Source: a virus. From it: a stretch of DNA of 43,106 bases. Below are positions 6,495-13,345 of this stretch, in pieces (within the stretch, counting starts at the first letter, position 1; every line of letters begins with the position of its first letter). A model generated the notes under the pieces. That model was not told where the DNA came from and made no database searches. It was given only the letters and a program-made list of their open reading frames with translations. The DNA lies in IMG/VR virus record IMGVR_UViG_3300048687_000057, positions 1-43,106 of that record; one strand, 5' to 3'. The translations under genes and the position numbers were made by a program.

Positions 6495-6941
6495 ATGACG
6501 GTCAAAGGCACATTCACGGTCGAGCTATCGGGGCCCTACGAGCAGCGGGACGCACTGCTGCGGGAGCTCGCGGGCGCCTCCATCGCCGCGCAGTACATCG
6601 CCCCATCGGCTGAAGGACCGGACGAGGAGGCCAAGGGGTGGGTTCGAGCCGAGTTCCACGAAGGAACGGAGTCGCCTGGAGCCGACTTTCAGCGGGCCTG
6701 CCTCGATAAGACCACAGCTCTTGGGGCCCGGTTCGGCTACGAGTTGCGCAGCCACGGGATTGTCGTCAGCGGCGCCAGCGACCTTCGGCACATCGTGGAC
6801 AAGCGCACAGGGAAAGTCCTCATGAAGGGTTTTGGCTTCCCGCCCAACGCAGTGCGGCTGTTCGCTGAAGAAACCGGGATCCCTCTGGAGTACCTGGAGC
6901 TGCGAGAGCCGCCTGGCATGTGGGACGTGCCCGAGGCGTGA
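6495..6941 (+). CDS. unrecognised protein under a damage-type promoter
   Basis: A 148-aa soluble protein with no family I recognise. An in-frame GTG at 6438 overlaps the upstream stop and would add 19 residues, but that extension crosses the promoter, so ATG 6495 as a leaderless start is preferred. The sequence has a strand-like start (KGTFTVELSGPYEQRD) and a late FGFPPNAVRLFAEETGIPLEYLEL segment. Codon use is a little less G/C-biased than neighbours, hinting at an acquired cargo gene. The context suggests expression when host DNA is damaged, independent of LexA. A perfect terminator follows. Confidence 0.65.
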   Translation: MTVKGTFTVELSGPYEQRDALLRELAGASIAAQYIAPSAEGPDEEAKGWVRAEFHEGTESPGADFQRACLDKTTALGARFGYELRSHGIVVSGASDLRHIVDKRTGKVLMKGFGFPPNAVRLFAEETGIPLEYLELREPPGMWDVPEA

Positions 6942-6948
6942 AGGCGGG

Positions 6949-6975
6949 CCGTGCCCTCGTGACCCGAGGGCACGG
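6949..6975 (+). terminator. perfect 11-bp hairpin terminator
   Basis: CCGTGCCCTCG pairs with CGAGGGCACGG around the 5-nt loop TGACC, eight bases after the stop at 6941. Together with the promoter at 6466 it encloses a single-gene unit. Confidence 0.8.
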
Positions 6976-6992
6976 AACCGCGTTACCGAGTC

Positions 6993-7181
6993 GTGGACCT
7001 CGACGACGACGTGACCTTCGCGCCCCGGCCGCCTGCCCCGCTGCTCCCCGTGCTCGACCTCGACGACGCGCACGAGCTGATGGGGCTGCTCGCGGACGTA
7101 CGCGACGGGCACGAGGCGGACGTCGAGCTCGCGCGCTACCTGCTCGGGAACCTCGCGGCGAGGGTGCCGTCTCGCGAGTGA
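6993..7181 (+). CDS. small acidic protein
   Basis: A 62-aa reading frame from GTG 6993 with only a weak ribosome site, immediately after the 6949 hairpin. It starts DLDDD, has a Pro-rich section and ends with an amphipathic helix (LDDAHELMGLLADVRD...ELARYLLGNLAARV). Third positions are mostly G/C, which supports coding. Function unknown. Confidence 0.5.
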   Translation: MDLDDDVTFAPRPPAPLLPVLDLDDAHELMGLLADVRDGHEADVELARYLLGNLAARVPSRE

Positions 7182-7211
7182 CGGCGTCCACAACGCCCGT
7201 CGAGCCGGCGC

Positions 7212-7370
7212 CTATCGCGTCTGCCACCACACGATCAGGCCGGTGACGACAGCGCCACCCGCAGCAGTGCAGGCGCCTTTCACCAGGCCCCCAACAGCGT
7301 CGTCTCGGTAGCGGCGCACGAATGCGCCCACGCGTCCGAGCCTTGATTCGGCAATCTCGATACTCTTCAT
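7212..7370 (-). CDS. possible small tail-anchored membrane protein
   Basis: A minus-strand frame of 52 aa from an ATG at 7368-7370. It starts MKSIEIAESRLGRV, has a basic stretch (FVRRYRDD) and ends in a hydrophobic segment (AAGGAVVTGLIVWW) just before the C-terminus. The same frame stays open to 7481, but that N-terminal part is Pro/Arg-rich and looks non-coding. The ribosome site is weak. It converges with the 6993 gene. Confidence 0.35.
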   Translation of the reverse strand: MKSIEIAESRLGRVGAFVRRYRDDAVGGLVKGACTAAGGAVVTGLIVWWQTR

Positions 7371-7866
7371 ATGCAGCTCTCGTGTTCTTCCTGGCGGAGG
7401 GACTGGACTGCGCTTGGGAAGCCCACCTCGGCATGGCCTAGGAACCTTGGCCGGGGTCGGGCTTCCCTCCTTCTCGTTCATTGGACTGTAGAGCGTTCCC
7501 TACCCGCTTGTTAGGGGCGCCTGGCGAGGCCGTGTAGTGGCTGGTCAGGGTCGTCGTAGAGATCGGACAGCGGATTGCCTGGTGCGATTCAGCGACCCCC
7601 CGGACCAGCACTGCACGGGAACCTCATACCCTCCCGCTGGCCAGATGGATGCGCACGGCGCCGACCGCTACGCCGCCAGGGAAACAGCGCAGACCAAACG
7701 AGGTCATCCGCCTCTTGGAGGAGCGCTTCGAGGGGCTGCGCGGCAGGCAAAGGCAGTGGCCAGCACGAACCCCGCTGGCAGACGGCGTGTACTTCACCAA
7801 CCACGGCATCGAGGAGCTGCGAAGCGCCCAGGCGAGGAGGAAGTCACCTTTGAGTGGCTGCCTGCG
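7371..7866. other. roughly 500-base region without a convincing gene
   Basis: Several short frames cross this stretch but none has a good ribosome site plus G/C third-position bias. The best is a 77-codon plus-strand frame (listed separately). A CTAG-containing motif, TTCCTAGGCCAT on the minus strand near 7434-7445, resembles the half-site of the palindrome at 10331-10358. The composition suggests a decayed insertion or recombination scar between the early genes and the regulator block. Confidence 0.4.
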
Positions 7867-7882
7867 CTATGCCGCCTCGTAG
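7649..7882 (+). pseudogene. doubtful ORF, possible regulator remnant
   Basis: A 77-aa frame with a segment (RRPNEVIRLLEERFEGLRG) resembling the first helix of Streptomyces XRE-type regulators, after which no helix-turn-helix follows. No clear ribosome site. I read it as a decayed gene end or a chance frame. Confidence 0.2.
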
Positions 7883-8079
7883 TGATGCGCGCGCCCGCCC
7901 CGCCACTTCACCCACGACGGATCGTCGAGCAGCCGTTCCGCATCCTCCAGCCCGGCCCGACGCAGGAACTCGATCACGTCCGCGTCGCTGTGCGCGAGGC
8001 CGAGGATCTGCCCGCGCGCAACGACGCGCCGGCCGCCCGTGCCGAGCGGCGGGTGCACGACTATCGGGACGCTCACCAT
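7867..8079 (-). CDS. small conserved Streptomyces-type protein
   Basis: A 70-aa minus-strand protein beginning MVSVPIVVHPPLGTGGRRV. The pattern 'VVHPPL..GGRRV..RG..LG.A.S..DV.EFLRRAGL' followed by DDP..V.WRGG is familiar from small uncharacterised Streptomyces proteins. GGAGG lies immediately before the ATG, and a GTG two codons later has four-base spacing, so the start could be 8079 or 8076. It is divergent from the regulator at 8193, sharing the upstream region. The function is unknown. Confidence 0.6.
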   Translation of the reverse strand: MVSVPIVVHPPLGTGGRRVVARGQILGLAHSDADVIEFLRRAGLEDAERLLDDPSWVKWRGGRAHHYEAA

Positions 8080-8139
8080 GCCTCCAGGGTGCGACGGCCC
8101 GGCTCGGTCCGCAGCTCGCGCGCCTCGTTGCCGAATAAA

Positions 8140-8155
8140 TCGAACACGTGCTCTA
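8140..8155. promoter_or_regulatory. imperfect LexA-box-like palindrome
   Basis: TCGAACACGTGCTCTA matches 10 of 12 fixed positions of the actinobacterial SOS box TCGAAC-N4-GTTCGA and contains the palindrome CACGTG. It lies between a TTGCCG hexamer (8128-8133) and the start at 8193, where it could repress the small regulator. Only a candidate. Confidence 0.3.
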
Positions 8156-8192
8156 GTTAAAGGGAAGTGATCGCCAAGACTCCGGGGTGACC

Positions 8193-8435
8193 ATGTCCCG
8201 CACCACCACCTCACTACCCGCCGACATGCGACAGGCCAGCATCGAGCGCGCGCACCGCGAGCTGCTTCTCAAGCTCGACGGCGAGCCGAGCGTGCGCGAA
8301 CTGGCCGACGCCGTCGGCGTCACCCCCTCGACGATCAGCCTCCAGCTCAAGAAGATGCGCGAGCGCGGCATCGACATCCGCACGCGCGGCTGGAGACGCC
8401 GGCGCATGTGCCCGCACTGTGGCGGCGACCTGTGA
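8193..8435 (+). CDS. small winged-helix-like DNA-binding protein
   Basis: An 80-aa protein from ATG 8193 (an in-frame GTG lies at 8187). It has a helix-turn-helix resembling the LexA N-terminal domain (VRELADAVGVTPSTISLQLKKMRERGIDI) and a basic tail ending in a half zinc ribbon, CPHCGG. The resemblance covers DNA binding only; no LexA protease domain is present. It overlaps the next gene by GTGA. Likely role: transcription control in the early or lysogenic switch. Confidence 0.7.
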   Translation: MSRTTTSLPADMRQASIERAHRELLLKLDGEPSVRELADAVGVTPSTISLQLKKMRERGIDIRTRGWRRRRMCPHCGGDL

Positions 8436-8662
8436 CCTACACCCCGCCCGGCCGCTATCACGTCGCCTTCGACTGCGACGGCGCGCGGATCCTCGACGGC
8501 TGGTGGGACGACCCGGACACGGCCGACCGGAAGTTCGACGGGCTCCAGGCGCAGCGCGAGGAGCACGCCAGTACGCGGCTACTCCTCACCGAGTGGGACG
8601 ACGGCCGGGAGTGGCCGCTCCGCGAGTGGCCAGCCCCTGCGGAGCCCGCAGGCGACTGGTGA
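8432..8662 (+). CDS. small Trp-rich protein coupled to the regulator
   Basis: A 76-aa acidic protein from GTG 8432, overlapping the regulator stop. It is rich in Trp and Asp (DGWWDDPDTADRKFDG, LTEWDDGREWPLREWP). The pattern resembles small Streptomyces proteins of unknown role. It ends the plus-strand pair; a minus-strand gene faces it. Confidence 0.55.
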   Translation: MTYTPPGRYHVAFDCDGARILDGWWDDPDTADRKFDGLQAQREEHASTRLLLTEWDDGREWPLREWPAPAEPAGDW

Positions 8663-8709
8663 CGTGCTGAGAACTGTGCGGCGGTGCAGCGCAACCCCTG
8701 CCCGACTGG

Positions 8710-9363
8710 TCAGTACAGCGCCAAGCCGAACGCGGGGCCGATACCCGGACCCACCCCATCGAATCCCTCAAGGTCGCCCTCGGTTATAGACGTACCGTCA
8801 TCGAACTTGCTGGTGTGACCGCCTACTTCGAACGTGTACTCATCGTGCCCCTTAGGGACGTCCACCTCGAACGCGAAGGAGCAGCCGTACGTGTCGACCG
8901 CCGCCACATTTCCCAGAGATTCGTCGTAGTAGGCGCCGTGCGGCTCGCCGAAGAGTCTTGAACTACCGACAGTGCCTGTGGCGATTTGGTCGCCGGAGCC
9001 GTCCTTGACGACGACCTCAGAGCCCACGTGAACATCCGAATACATGCTGGATCCGGATGTATCGCACGAGCTGTCCAGGACAGGCGGAACCGCGTTCAGC
9101 ATCGCCGAACCGTTTATGTGCATCGTGCCGTGCGGCATGACCAATGCTGTGGTGGTGCCGGCCACGGCGATACACAGGCAGGCAACCAGCAGAACGCGCG
9201 TCTTGCGGCTGAGCTTGGAGAGTCTCGCGCCGCCCATTCTCTTCCGCCACTTGGCGGCTCCCGTCGGTGACACATCCGGGGAGTACGACAGTGGGGGCGG
9301 GAAGGCGCCAGGGTCGGCCCCCTCAGGCGGAGGCGGGCCCTGCTCACGTTGGTCGACCGTCAT
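8710..9363 (-). CDS. single-pass membrane protein with extracytoplasmic domain
   Basis: A 217-aa minus-strand protein from an ATG preceded by GGAG (spacing about 7). Residues 1-40 are Pro-rich and cytosolic, then a basic patch (WRKRMGGARLSKLSRK) precedes one membrane helix (VLLVACLCIAVAGTTTALV). The remaining 140 residues are a Gly/Ser/Asp-rich domain with strand character and two cysteines that could form a disulfide. This is the build of a surface-exposed lysogenic-conversion or exclusion protein, but no family is recognised. It is transcribed against the phage modules, as expected of an independently expressed cargo gene. Confidence 0.65.
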   Translation of the reverse strand: MTVDQREQGPPPPEGADPGAFPPPLSYSPDVSPTGAAKWRKRMGGARLSKLSRKTRVLLVACLCIAVAGTTTALVMPHGTMHINGSAMLNAVPPVLDSSCDTSGSSMYSDVHVGSEVVVKDGSGDQIATGTVGSSRLFGEPHGAYYDESLGNVAAVDTYGCSFAFEVDVPKGHDEYTFEVGGHTSKFDDGTSITEGDLEGFDGVGPGIGPAFGLALY

Positions 9364-9459
9364 GGAGGTGCTCCTTCACGCTTCATCCTGGGCCACATGG
9401 GGATGCCACCAGGACGAGCGGGAGTGCTCAGACGGACTTGCGTAGCGCGCTTCGTCGGT

Positions 9460-9495
9460 GGCCGGTGCAGGCATCCGGGATCATGAGCACCGGCC
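9460..9495 (-). terminator. hairpin between two minus-strand genes
   Basis: GGCCGGTGC pairs perfectly with GCACCGGCC over nine bases around an 18-nt loop. It lies between the minus-strand genes ending at 9599 and starting at 9363. Confidence 0.45.
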
Positions 9496-9598
9496 GCCAG
9501 TCACAGGAATCAAGGATGCGACGTACACCTCTGCGCGAGAAGGGACTTTGGCCCTTGAGAGCGAGTTCAAACGTCATGCCCGGCCTAGCCGCGAGGGC

Positions 9599-9838
9599 CT
9601 ACTCCTCCGGCTTCGGAGGGTGCCGGGTGATCTGCCGGAGCTGCTTCTCGACGTCGAACCGGCTGAGGTCGTTGTCCTTGGCGTACGCGGTGACCGCGGC
9701 CTGAGCCTCGGCCACCCTGTCGAACCAGAGCTCGCGCTGTGCCGTGAGCTCGTCGCCGTCGAGGTGCTCCAGCTTCTTGCCCTCGTCGTCGGCCGCGCGC
9801 TGCAACTTGATCAGGTCATCCGGAAGTTCGATTGCCAC
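9599..9838 (-). CDS. small coiled-coil-type protein
   Basis: A 79-aa protein from a GTG at 9836-9838. It is almost all helix (LIKLQRAADDEGKKLEHLDGD, then AVTAYAKDNDLSRFDVEKQLRQ). Proteins starting 'MAIELPD.LI.LQR.AD' are frequent in Streptomyces chromosomes and mobile elements, without a known function. No motif for catalysis or membrane insertion. Confidence 0.6.
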   Translation of the reverse strand: MAIELPDDLIKLQRAADDEGKKLEHLDGDELTAQRELWFDRVAEAQAAVTAYAKDNDLSRFDVEKQLRQITRHPPKPEE

Positions 9839-9884
9839 GAGCGGATCTTAAGCCAGAGCGCACGACGGGGCGCGGCGACGCGAA

Positions 9885-9917
9885 CGCCCCTCACACGGGG
9901 TCTAGGTGCGAGGGGCG
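9885..9917. terminator. hairpin, CGCCCCTC/GAGGGGCG
   Basis: An 8-bp perfect stem with a 17-nt loop in the intergenic space between two minus-strand genes (9838 and 10063). Confidence 0.4.
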
Positions 9918-9961
9918 CCCACAAGCATTTCTCCCGCAGTGGCCCTAACGGATGCAGGGGT

Positions 9962-9993
9962 GTGCTCCCCGGCCGCCGACGACCGGGGAGCAC
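9962..9993. terminator. strong 11-bp hairpin terminator
   Basis: GTGCTCCCCGG pairs perfectly with CCGGGGAGCAC around a 10-nt loop and is followed by TGATCATTTCT. It probably ends the minus-strand regulator transcript that comes from 10287. Confidence 0.65.
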
Positions 9994-10062
9994 TGATCAT
10001 TTCTGCGTGCGGCCGCCCAATATCGTTACCCCGAGTACGGCGAAGCCCCCGCCCGTGCGCAG

Positions 10063-10287
10063 CTACGCCTCCGGGTCCACCAGGTCGGTCCGCTTCCCCT
10101 GCCGCTTCTGCCGCTCGCGGAAGTACGGGGCCGCAAGCCTCCAGTCCACCGCCTTGGACCGCCCCACAGGAACGACGGGCGGGAAGTCCGGGTCCTCGCG
10201 CGACAGTTGAGAAACCCGCTGGTGACTGAGGGAGTCCTCGATCCCCTCGGCAACCACTCGCCGCGCCACTTCACGGAACGACACCAT
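10063..10287 (-). CDS. small DNA-binding regulator or excisionase-like protein
   Basis: A 74-aa protein. The start is the ATG at 10285-10287, because AAGGAGGG sits six to seven bases upstream; the open frame runs further up, to the palindrome at 10331, but that part is poorly supported. The sequence (FREVARRVVAEGIEDSLSHQ, RVSQL, DPDFPPVVPVGRSKAVDW) has the helix-turn-helix and 'DPDFP' wing of AlpA/Xis-like actinobacterial proteins. Such proteins act as excisionases or as transcriptional switches. It is divergent from the 10465 cassette, with a perfect palindrome between them. Confidence 0.65.
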   Translation of the reverse strand: MVSFREVARRVVAEGIEDSLSHQRVSQLSREDPDFPPVVPVGRSKAVDWRLAAPYFRERQKRQGKRTDLVDPEA

Positions 10288-10330
10288 GTCTGGCCCTCCT
10301 TCGGGCTCGGCCATGGGCACCATCTTTCCT

Positions 10331-10358
10331 GACTTCCTAGCCATATGGCTAGGAAGTC
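10331..10358. promoter_or_regulatory. 28-bp perfect palindrome, operator candidate
   Basis: The half-site is GACTTCCTAGCCAT followed by its exact complement. It lies 44-71 bases upstream of the start at 10287 and 107 bases upstream of the divergent gene at 10465, the position of an operator. CTAG is rare in high-GC actinobacterial DNA, so two copies in a perfect palindrome are unlikely by chance. The inner CCTAGCCAT recurs at 42983-42991, upstream of the integrase. Confidence 0.7.
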
Positions 10359-10385
10359 GCTACGGTCGTACTCGGTAACGGGAAA

Positions 10386-10427
10386 ACCCCTCGACCCATG
10401 TGGCGTTGGAGCGCCGGGCCGAGGGGT
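10386..10427. promoter_or_regulatory. hairpin in the leader of the 10465 cassette
   Basis: ACCCCTCG pairs with CGAGGGGT across a 26-nt loop that itself contains a GGCG/CGCC stem. On the minus strand the stem is followed by TTTTCCC, so it also reads as a leftward terminator. In the rightward direction it could be a leader attenuator 38 bases before the start codon. Confidence 0.4.
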
Positions 10428-10464
10428 GGACCCTCTCTGACTGCGACGAAAGAGCAGGTCCGCC

Positions 10465-10947
10465 ATGGAGCGTACCCAGATCGAACCAGCCCGCGAAGCC
10501 CCTCCCGGCATCCACCTCGTCGAGATCTACGACGCCTTCGACGGCGTCCTGGAGGGCTACACCACCCCCACCCGCACCGAGGAGACGCTCGTCTACGCGG
10601 CCGGCATGGGAACCCTCACCCTCGACGAGCAGCTCACCACCCCCGCGGGCGCCCCGTACCGCGCGGTCCGAATCGGCGACGGCGACCACGCGACCGTCTA
10701 CGTGTTCGGCGCCGTCTCGTTCCCCGTCGCCCACGCTTACGGGCTGCTCCTGCTGCTGGCCCGCCGCCTCGACGACCTCCCTGCGCACCGGCCGTTCGCG
10801 ACGCTCCAGCTGTACCGGGAGATCAACCTGTTCGCTGACGACTCCGCGGTCCGGGTCCTGCTCCGCGACCTCGCGCCGAAGCCCGCCGTCGGCGAGCCCG
10901 CGAGCGCGTACGCCGCCCGTCTGCGGCAGAGCGCGGAGAACCTGTGA
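10465..10947 (+). CDS. first gene of the membrane-protein cassette, unrecognised
   Basis: A 160-aa soluble protein of mixed alpha/beta character (GIHLVEIYDAFDGVLEGYTTP, ATVYVFGAVSFPVAHAYGLLLLLARRLDD). No enzyme motif. The start ATG has a weak GAGCAGG upstream. It is coupled through TGATG to the next gene and so opens a six-gene operon of mostly membrane proteins. Homologues of this look occur in Streptomyces integrative elements without a known role. Confidence 0.6.
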   Translation: MERTQIEPAREAPPGIHLVEIYDAFDGVLEGYTTPTRTEETLVYAAGMGTLTLDEQLTTPAGAPYRAVRIGDGDHATVYVFGAVSFPVAHAYGLLLLLARRLDDLPAHRPFATLQLYREINLFADDSAVRVLLRDLAPKPAVGEPASAYAARLRQSAENL

Positions 10948-11102
10948 TGAGCAGCGAGCCCACCGAGGCCGAGCGGGTCGCCGCACTCCAGAAGCAGGCC
11001 GCCGCCGACTACGCCAAGGCACAGTCCGCCGTGCAGCAGGCCGCCGCCCGCGACCAGCTCGCCGAGGCCATCGCCCACGGCAACGAGCAGGCGGCCACCT
11101 GA
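10947..11102 (+). CDS. small Ala/Gln-rich helical protein
   Basis: A 51-aa protein, ATG overlapping the preceding stop (TGATG). It is a single Ala/Gln-rich helix (VAALQKQAAADYAKAQSAVQ). The stop overlaps the next start in the same way. Its position in the coupled chain is the main support. Confidence 0.5.
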   Translation: MSSEPTEAERVAALQKQAAADYAKAQSAVQQAAARDQLAEAIAHGNEQAAT

Positions 11103-11278
11103 TGCCGGACACCTTCGGCGGCACCTGGAACCGTCCCGACCAGTCCGGCCAAGGCCGCAGCCAGCGCGAGCTCCAGGACCGCGCGAACTACGACAACCAG
11201 CCGCAGGCCGGATGCGGGGCCATGTTCCTGCTCTGCGTCCTCGCCGTGGCCGCCGTGATCGGCGCGGTCATCACGTGA
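11102..11278 (+). CDS. small tail-anchored membrane protein
   Basis: A 58-aa protein with a hydrophilic N-terminus (SQRELQDRANYDNQPQ) and one C-terminal membrane helix (AMFLLCVLAVAAVIGAVIT). The start overlaps the 10947 gene stop. Small membrane proteins of this type accompany Spd genes in Streptomyces conjugative elements. Confidence 0.5.
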   Translation: MPDTFGGTWNRPDQSGQGRSQRELQDRANYDNQPQAGCGAMFLLCVLAVAAVIGAVIT

Positions 11279-11378
11279 GGGACAGCGCCCGGGCGTTCCT
11301 CGGCCTTGTCCACTGACCGGCCGGGCCCGGCCTTCCCCCGCCGGGCCCGGCCACCCTCTCGCTTCCTGGAGTAGCTCC

Positions 11379-12785
11379 GTGAACGCAGACCAGCTCACCG
11401 AGTGGGCGGTCGCCAACCCTTGGCCGGCCGCCATCACCGCAGTGTTCGCGGCTGTCGTCGCCACCTTCCTTGCCGTGGCCCTGTGGCATGCGGCGGACGC
11501 GATCCGTGCGTTCAGGTTCCCGCCCGCCGCGGTCCTCGTCGCCGCGGCCGGGGCCCTCGTCTGCACCGCGTACTCCGGTGACACGTCCTGGCGGTTCGCC
11601 GAGAACTGGCTCGACATGGCGGACGCTACCGAGCGGGCCGCGATGTTCGCCGCGGCCGAGCTCGCCCTCCTCGCCTGCGGGATCATGGCGCGCGCCCACA
11701 AGGCCGCGACGACCACCGACGCCAAGGCGGGCACGGGCGGTGTGCCCGGCGTCCTCATGTGGCTCATCACCGCAGTGCTCGTCATCCCCTGCTACGCCGA
11801 GTCCGGGATCGTCGGCGGCACCGTCCGCGCCGTCATCGGCCCCGTCATGGCCGGCATGCTCTGGCACCTCGCTATGGGCCTGGAGATCCGCGTCGCCCGC
11901 CCGGCCGCCCTGTCCTCCGGGCTGCTCCCTGTCATCGGCCGCGAGCTGCGCGAGCGGATGCTGTCCCGCCTCGGCCTCGCCACCCGCGACCGCACCGCCG
12001 AGCAGATCAGCCGCGACCGGGCCACCGCGCGCGCCGTACGCCTCGCGTCCCGGCGCCACCTCCGTGCGTGGGGACGGGCCCGACTCGCTGCCGCGGTCGC
12101 CCGCGCCTGCGTCGGGATCGACGGGGCGCAGCGTCACCGGCTCCTCCTCGAACTCGCCGCCCGCCGTACCTCGGCGGAGCTGCGGACCGTACCTCTGGTG
12201 TCTCCGTGGGCGAGTACGCCCGTACTCGACGAGCCGCACCCGCCTACCCCGCTCGGCGTGGCCGGCGCCGAACTCCGGCGCCTCGACCCGTTCGAGGTCG
12301 TCACCCAAGTACGGGCCGCGCACCCGCTGAAGACCGCGGCCGAGATCGCCGCCCTGTGCGGCGAGTACGGCGTACCCGTCTCCGAGACGCAAGTACGCAT
12401 CGCGACCCGAGCAGGGTTCCCACCTGCACAGGTACACCCCGAGGTACACCCCGCGCCCGTACTTCCCGAACTGCCCGAGCCCGAAGCCGTGCACGAGCAG
12501 GGCCTCCTCCTCGACCTCGCGCTCACCGACGCCATCCCGAACCCGATGGCCGCACCCGTACCCGTACTCGCCGCGGACCGTACCCGCGACCAGGTACACG
12601 CCCACGTACCCGACGGAGACGTACCCGCCGAACTCCTCGACCGCGCCCGCAAGGTCGACGCCGAGTACAGGCGCACCCACCGCGGACAGCCCGCCTCTAT
12701 CCGCGCGCTCAAGACCGCACTCCGCATTGGCCAGCCGCGCGCCGAGCAGGTACGCGACGCCCTCGCCGAGAGGCCCACCCCATGA
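11379..12785 (+). CDS. Spd-like multi-pass membrane protein with long cytosolic tail
   Basis: A 468-aa protein from GTG 11379, GGAG eight bases upstream. The first 170 residues contain about four membrane helices (AAITAVFAAVVATFLAVALW, AVLVAAAGALVCTAY, AELALLACGIMA, VLMWLITAVLVIPCYA). The cytosolic part includes a conserved-looking stretch (IGRELRERMLSRLGLATRDR) and a helix-turn-helix-like C-terminus (TALRIGQPRAEQVRDAL). The layout matches 'spread' (SpdB-type/DUF2637-like) membrane proteins of Streptomyces plasmids and AICEs, which help plasmid spread between mycelial compartments. No TraB/FtsK translocase is in the window. Many Val codons in the second half are the rare GTA (see findings). 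Confidence 0.6.
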   Translation: MNADQLTEWAVANPWPAAITAVFAAVVATFLAVALWHAADAIRAFRFPPAAVLVAAAGALVCTAYSGDTSWRFAENWLDMADATERAAMFAAAELALLACGIMARAHKAATTTDAKAGTGGVPGVLMWLITAVLVIPCYAESGIVGGTVRAVIGPVMAGMLWHLAMGLEIRVARPAALSSGLLPVIGRELRERMLSRLGLATRDRTAEQISRDRATARAVRLASRRHLRAWGRARLAAAVARACVGIDGAQRHRLLLELAARRTSAELRTVPLVSPWASTPVLDEPHPPTPLGVAGAELRRLDPFEVVTQVRAAHPLKTAAEIAALCGEYGVPVSETQVRIATRAGFPPAQVHPEVHPAPVLPELPEPEAVHEQGLLLDLALTDAIPNPMAAPVPVLAADRTRDQVHAHVPDGDVPAELLDRARKVDAEYRRTHRGQPASIRALKTALRIGQPRAEQVRDALAERPTP

Positions 12786-13345
12786 CCGACACCCGACCCG
12801 GACCCGATGAAAAGCGGATCCGCTACCTCCTCCGCAGAGCAGGCGTAGGGCCCGACGCCGACGAGCAGATGCTCCCGGCCACTCCGGCGCACCTGCCCGC
12901 AGGGTTCGAGCCGCGCGCCCGTGACTGGCTCGACGACATCCTCGACGGCAACACCGACCAGCCCACGCCCCGTCCCGAGCGCACCCCGCGCAGAGCCAAG
13001 CCCGCCAAGCCCGACGCCGCGCCCCGTGAGCGTCGCGACTGGTCGTGGCTGTGGCAGTGGCTCCGCCCTTGGGGCACCTTCACCGCCGGCGCCGTGAGCG
13101 TCCTGCCTCTCTTCAACGGCTGGTCCCTGGCCACCGGTTGGGCACGCGTGCTGCACGAGATGCGCGACGACACGATCGGGGGCGCCTACACCGCCGCCGC
13201 CCTCGCCGTCGCCGCCACGTACCTGCTCGACCTCAAGCGACGTCGCTGGCTGCTGCGCCTCGCCCTGGTCACCTCCGTGATCGGGTCCCTCGGCGTCCTC
13301 GATTGGTTCGATCCGATCACCTTCGTCACAGGAGTCCACCGATGA
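12782..13345 (+). CDS. membrane protein, Spd-like cassette
   Basis: A 187-aa protein, ATGA overlap with the 11379 gene. The N-terminal 90 residues are basic and Pro-rich, followed by three likely membrane helices (FTAGAVSVLPLF, YTAAALAVAATYLL, LALVTSVIGSLGVLDWF). Arg/Lys clusters at the helix borders (DLKRRRW) suggest a cytosolic N-terminus. The role is probably structural, in a membrane complex with its neighbours. Confidence 0.55.
   Translation: MTDTRPGPDEKRIRYLLRRAGVGPDADEQMLPATPAHLPAGFEPRARDWLDDILDGNTDQPTPRPERTPRRAKPAKPDAAPRERRDWSWLWQWLRPWGTFTAGAVSVLPLFNGWSLATGWARVLHEMRDDTIGGAYTAAALAVAATYLLDLKRRRWLLRLALVTSVIGSLGVLDWFDPITFVTGVHR

Noticed and set aside
10331-10358. Palindrome as an insertion-sequence end or restriction-related site
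   Set aside because: No transposase and no matching inverted repeat or target duplication nearby; its place between divergent genes fits an operator better.
11271-12680. 469-codon minus-strand frame
   Set aside because: Gly/Glu/Arg shadow of the 11379 gene with no start signals; the plus-strand product has clear membrane helices.
11759-13345. 528-codon plus-strand frame overlapping the Spd-like genes
   Set aside because: Arg/Pro-rich out-of-phase shadow. Only its end, from the ATG at 12782, is in the real frame and is called separately.
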